Virus record (IMG/VR): IMGVR_UViG_3300011113_000208
Coordinates: 1-25,112 of that record
Strand: one strand, 5' to 3'
From: a virus
Length of the DNA: 25,112 nucleotides
Every line of letters starts with the position of its first letter. Position 1 is the stretch's first letter. The notes beneath the pieces were generated by a model. The model had not been told where the DNA came from. It did no database searches and saw nothing but the letters and a program-made list of their open reading frames with translations. Positions 23,945 through 25,112 of this stretch are shown here, piece after piece. Both the position numbers and the translations under genes were made by a program.

Positions 23945-23974
23945 AACCCCCCAGCAAACGCCAGGGGGTTTTTT
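23945..23974 (+). terminator. intrinsic terminator between convergent operons
   Basis: AACCCCC (23945-23951) pairs with GGGGGTT (23964-23970), 7 bp around a 12-base loop, and the stem runs into a T-tract ending at 23974. It ends the plus-strand late operon. Read on the minus strand the same stem follows the TAA of the 46-residue gene but has fewer U residues (TTCTTAT), so it may act weakly in both directions. Confidence 0.8.
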
Positions 23975-24113
23975 AGTCCTCATTGTTGAGGTAACTAAGA
24001 ACACGATTACGGAGTTCCACAACATTACGTCTGCGGTACTCAAGATCGCGTATCTTCTCATCTATATCTCGGAGTTGCTTCTCCAAGTCACGAAGTGTTT
24101 CGATAAACTTCAT
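23973..24113 (-). CDS. small coiled-coil protein, 46 residues
   Basis: A tiny charged protein, MKFIETLRDLEKQLRDIDEK followed by IRDLEYRRRNVVELRNRVLS and YLNNED. It is almost one continuous amphipathic helix with heptad leucines and isoleucines. Its ATG overlaps the previous gene's TGA by ATGA (24110-24113), strong evidence of coupling. Its TAA lies at the edge of the terminator stem. No function is recognised; multimerisation or partner binding is likely. Confidence 0.6.
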   Translation of the reverse strand: MKFIETLRDLEKQLRDIDEKIRDLEYRRRNVVELRNRVLSYLNNED

Positions 24114-24256
24114 GTCACATCCCAACCATCTTTGCCACTGAGTTGGGCAATCTGCTCTTCAAGCTTTCTGACTCGCTCTTGAGCTTTGTGTAGTTTATAC
24201 TGTGCTGTCTTCAGTCGAATCTGAAGTTCATAGAGCTGTTCATACTTCGTCGGCAT
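24110..24256 (-). CDS. small coiled-coil protein, 48 residues
   Basis: MPTKYEQLYELQIRLKTAQY, then KLHKAQERVRKLEEQIAQLS and GKDGWDVT. A long charged helix with heptads. The start at 24256 is preferred because AGGAGG lies 5 bases upstream; a longer upstream frame has no ribosome site. It overlaps the preceding gene by 17 bases and the next by 4. The similarity in length and style to its two neighbours suggests a set of helical proteins. Confidence 0.62.
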   Translation of the reverse strand: MPTKYEQLYELQIRLKTAQYKLHKAQERVRKLEEQIAQLSGKDGWDVT

Positions 24257-24404
24257 TTGCCCTCCTGAGCATCTCGAGTTGCAGTTGCAACAACTCATTG
24301 TACAGTTCCATGTGCTCTTTCTCAAGAGCCTTTCGTGCATCTCGGTTATCAGCAAGCCGACACCTGAGATACATCTCTCTTGCCAGCATGCCAATGTCAG
24401 TCAT
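24240..24404 (-). CDS. small helical protein, 54 residues
   Basis: MTDIGMLAREMYLRCRLADN, then RDARKALEKEHMELYNELLQ and LQLEMLRRANADEV. Charged helix with heptad pattern in the second half. GAGGAG before the ATG at 24404 supports this start over a longer in-frame ATG. It overlaps the zinc-ribbon gene by 8 bases and the 48-residue gene by 17, so all are translated in series. Function unknown. Confidence 0.62.
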   Translation of the reverse strand: MTDIGMLAREMYLRCRLADNRDARKALEKEHMELYNELLQLQLEMLRRANADEV

Positions 24405-24774
24405 TGAACCACTCCTCTGGGTCGGTGTTCTCAAGTAGGTAACCAAAGAACAAGACTTGATTTTCCTCTGATTCACTAAGCAAATGATAGTGAACAAACT
24501 CAGGGTAAACCTTGTCAAAAGATTCCATTACTTGCTCTGGCGGAAAACCATCTAGGGTAATGAAACCCAAGTCGTGCTTAATTGCCCAAGCCAACTCCCA
24601 ATCAAGATTGTTAGTCAAGAATAGGGCTTGCTTGTAATTGCAATAGCCACACTCAGTCTGAGCAAAGCTATACCATGGGTAATCTGGAAAGAAAACAATG
24701 GTGGTATTCTCTGAGGTGTAGTGAACAAGATTGCCACATTCACGACACCAAATGTAGTTAATCTCGTCCGACAT
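24397..24774 (-). CDS. zinc-ribbon-like protein, 125 residues
   Basis: MSDEINYIWCRECGNLVHYT begins a protein with two CxxC pairs, Cys10/Cys13 and Cys42/Cys45 (ECGYC), a likely zinc ribbon. The rest is acidic and aromatic: LDWELAWAIKHDLGFITLDG, then FPPEQVMESFDKVYPEFVHY and LLSESEENQVLFFGYLLENT. The start at 24774 is chosen for its perfect AGGAGGT six bases upstream; a 60-residue in-frame extension overlaps the HNH-like gene and is not supported. A role in binding nucleic acid or a host protein is possible; the family is not recognised. Confidence 0.68.
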   Translation of the reverse strand: MSDEINYIWCRECGNLVHYTSENTTIVFFPDYPWYSFAQTECGYCNYKQALFLTNNLDWELAWAIKHDLGFITLDGFPPEQVMESFDKVYPEFVHYHLLSESEENQVLFFGYLLENTDPEEWFND

Positions 24775-24784
24775 GTTCACCTCC

Positions 24785-25003
24785 TCAGGTATTACAGGAA
24801 CAAACGCCCTGTCGGTGTCGGTTGATTGCTTCACACATTTCGTGATGACTTGGTTTAGTGGGAGGTTTCGTGTGCTGATGAAGTAGATTATGACTATACT
24901 GGTCAATCCACACCACGTTACAAGGAAGCTCCCTAAAACGCTTTTCAATGCCACCTTGATAGTCCTTTTTTGGCCACCAAATATGATGGCGGTTCTTGGC
25001 CAT
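24785..25003 (-). CDS. mini HNH-like protein, 72 residues
   Basis: AAAGGAG precedes ATG at 25003. The product has NRHHIWWPKKDYQGG (His6, His7) and later IDQYSHNLLHQH (His38, Asn39, His42), an order reminiscent of the H-N-H nuclease core. It also has PPTKPSHHEM and a Cys-rich end (GVCSCNT). It is much shorter than normal homing endonucleases, so it may be a minimal nuclease, a remnant, or a zinc-binding protein. It lies next to a tRNA-like gene, a common neighbourhood for HNH genes. Activity is not established. Confidence 0.55.
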   Translation of the reverse strand: MAKNRHHIWWPKKDYQGGIEKRFRELPCNVVWIDQYSHNLLHQHTKPPTKPSHHEMCEAINRHRQGVCSCNT

Positions 25004-25025
25004 CTGTACTCCTTTTAAGGTGCGA

Positions 25026-25111
25026 TGGTCGAGCTGGAAGGATTTGAACCTTCATCTCCGAATAATCACGCCATTGTGACTAAACGGTATGTACCTGTAC
25101 ACCACAGCCCG
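25026..25111 (-). tRNA. tRNA-like gene, anticodon uncertain
   Basis: Read on the minus strand, CGGGCTG (25111-25105) pairs with CAGCTCG (25036-25030), 7 bp with one G-U; discriminator A and an encoded CCA follow (25029-25026). The T-arm GAAGG-TTCAAAT-CCTTC is canonical. A D-arm GTGT/ACAT with GG in the loop, and an anticodon stem CCGTT/AATGG, can be drawn. The seven-base anticodon loop TAGTCAC would put GTC at 34-36 but has A, not U, at position 33. The variable region is 17 bases with no clear stem. The 86-base length suggests class II (Leu, Ser or Tyr), yet GTC is Asp, so the isotype is unresolved. It may be degenerate or misfolded by my drawing. Confidence 0.65.
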
Positions 25112-25112
25112 A

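Noticed and set aside
23922-24438. Plus-strand frames opposite the minus-strand mini-operon
   Set aside because: They cross the terminator or lie opposite genes with strong ribosome sites and overlap junctions; their Ser/Leu-rich products look like reverse shadows.
24775-24954. 60-residue N-terminal extension of the zinc-ribbon gene, including a possible membrane segment
   Set aside because: It would overlap most of the HNH-like gene and lacks a ribosome site, whereas ATG at 24774 has a perfect AGGAGGT.
1-25112. Use of an alternative genetic code (TGA or TAG recoding)
   Set aside because: TGA closes several genes in exact ATGA overlaps (1221, 3826, 22877, 23032) and TAG closes the 411-residue, fibre and holin-like genes at sensible places.
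1-25112. CRISPR array, insertion sequence or integrase
   Set aside because: No regularly spaced direct repeats, transposase motifs or recombinase signatures were seen on either strand.

Overview
The window is a 25.1 kb piece of a tailed-phage genome (Caudoviricetes), most likely podovirus-like. The morphogenesis genes run portal, scaffold, SU10-type major capsid protein, adaptor, tail hub, a very large virion protein, tail fibre, then lysis genes. No tape-measure, tail-tube or sheath gene is visible. The DNA is AT-rich. TAA, TAG and TGA all end genes, so the standard bacterial code applies and TGA- or TAG-recoding hosts are disfavoured. Most genes have Shine-Dalgarno sites of the AGGAGG type, and many adjoin as ATGA or TAATG overlaps. 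The host cannot be named from the sequence. Terminase and replication genes are not in the window.

Layout. (1) 2-3486: a tightly coupled plus-strand cassette of four glycosyltransferases and one SAM methyltransferase, probably for glycosylation of a virion or host-surface component. (2) 3488-7852: two small unknown genes, a 411-residue structural or fibre protein, a 71-residue protein and an 811-residue beta-helix fibre or tailspike. (3) 7867-13153: portal, a small helical protein, a Cys/His mini-protein, scaffold, a 24-codon leader ORF carrying two tandem hairpins, major capsid protein, a small unknown and an adaptor. (4) 13155-20045: tail hub beta-protein, a coiled-coil virion protein, and a 1427-residue multidomain protein with an ADP-ribosyltransferase-like region, an LPD38-like region and a protamine-like tail. 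(5) 20052-23938: a LamG tail fibre, a XhlA-like coiled-coil membrane protein, a CHAP endolysin with coiled coil, four small mostly basic proteins, a holin-like hairpin membrane protein and a 29-residue Cys-rich peptide. (6) 23945-23974: a terminator between convergent operons. (7) 23973-25111, minus strand: a tRNA-like gene, a mini HNH-like protein, a zinc-ribbon protein and three tiny coiled-coil proteins, all overlapping or nearly so.

How it works together: the plus-strand block is a late region. Portal, scaffold and capsid build the prohead. Adaptor and hub close the portal. The 307- and 1427-residue proteins occupy the position of ejected internal virion proteins. The beta-helix, LamG and 411-residue proteins bind the host. 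The CHAP enzyme with one or two holin candidates releases progeny. The minus-strand block looks like an early or accessory operon. No gene-free stretch longer than 300 bases exists. Putative promoters lie before the portal, scaffold, adaptor and coiled-coil protein genes. All functional names come from reading motifs by eye; no database search was run.
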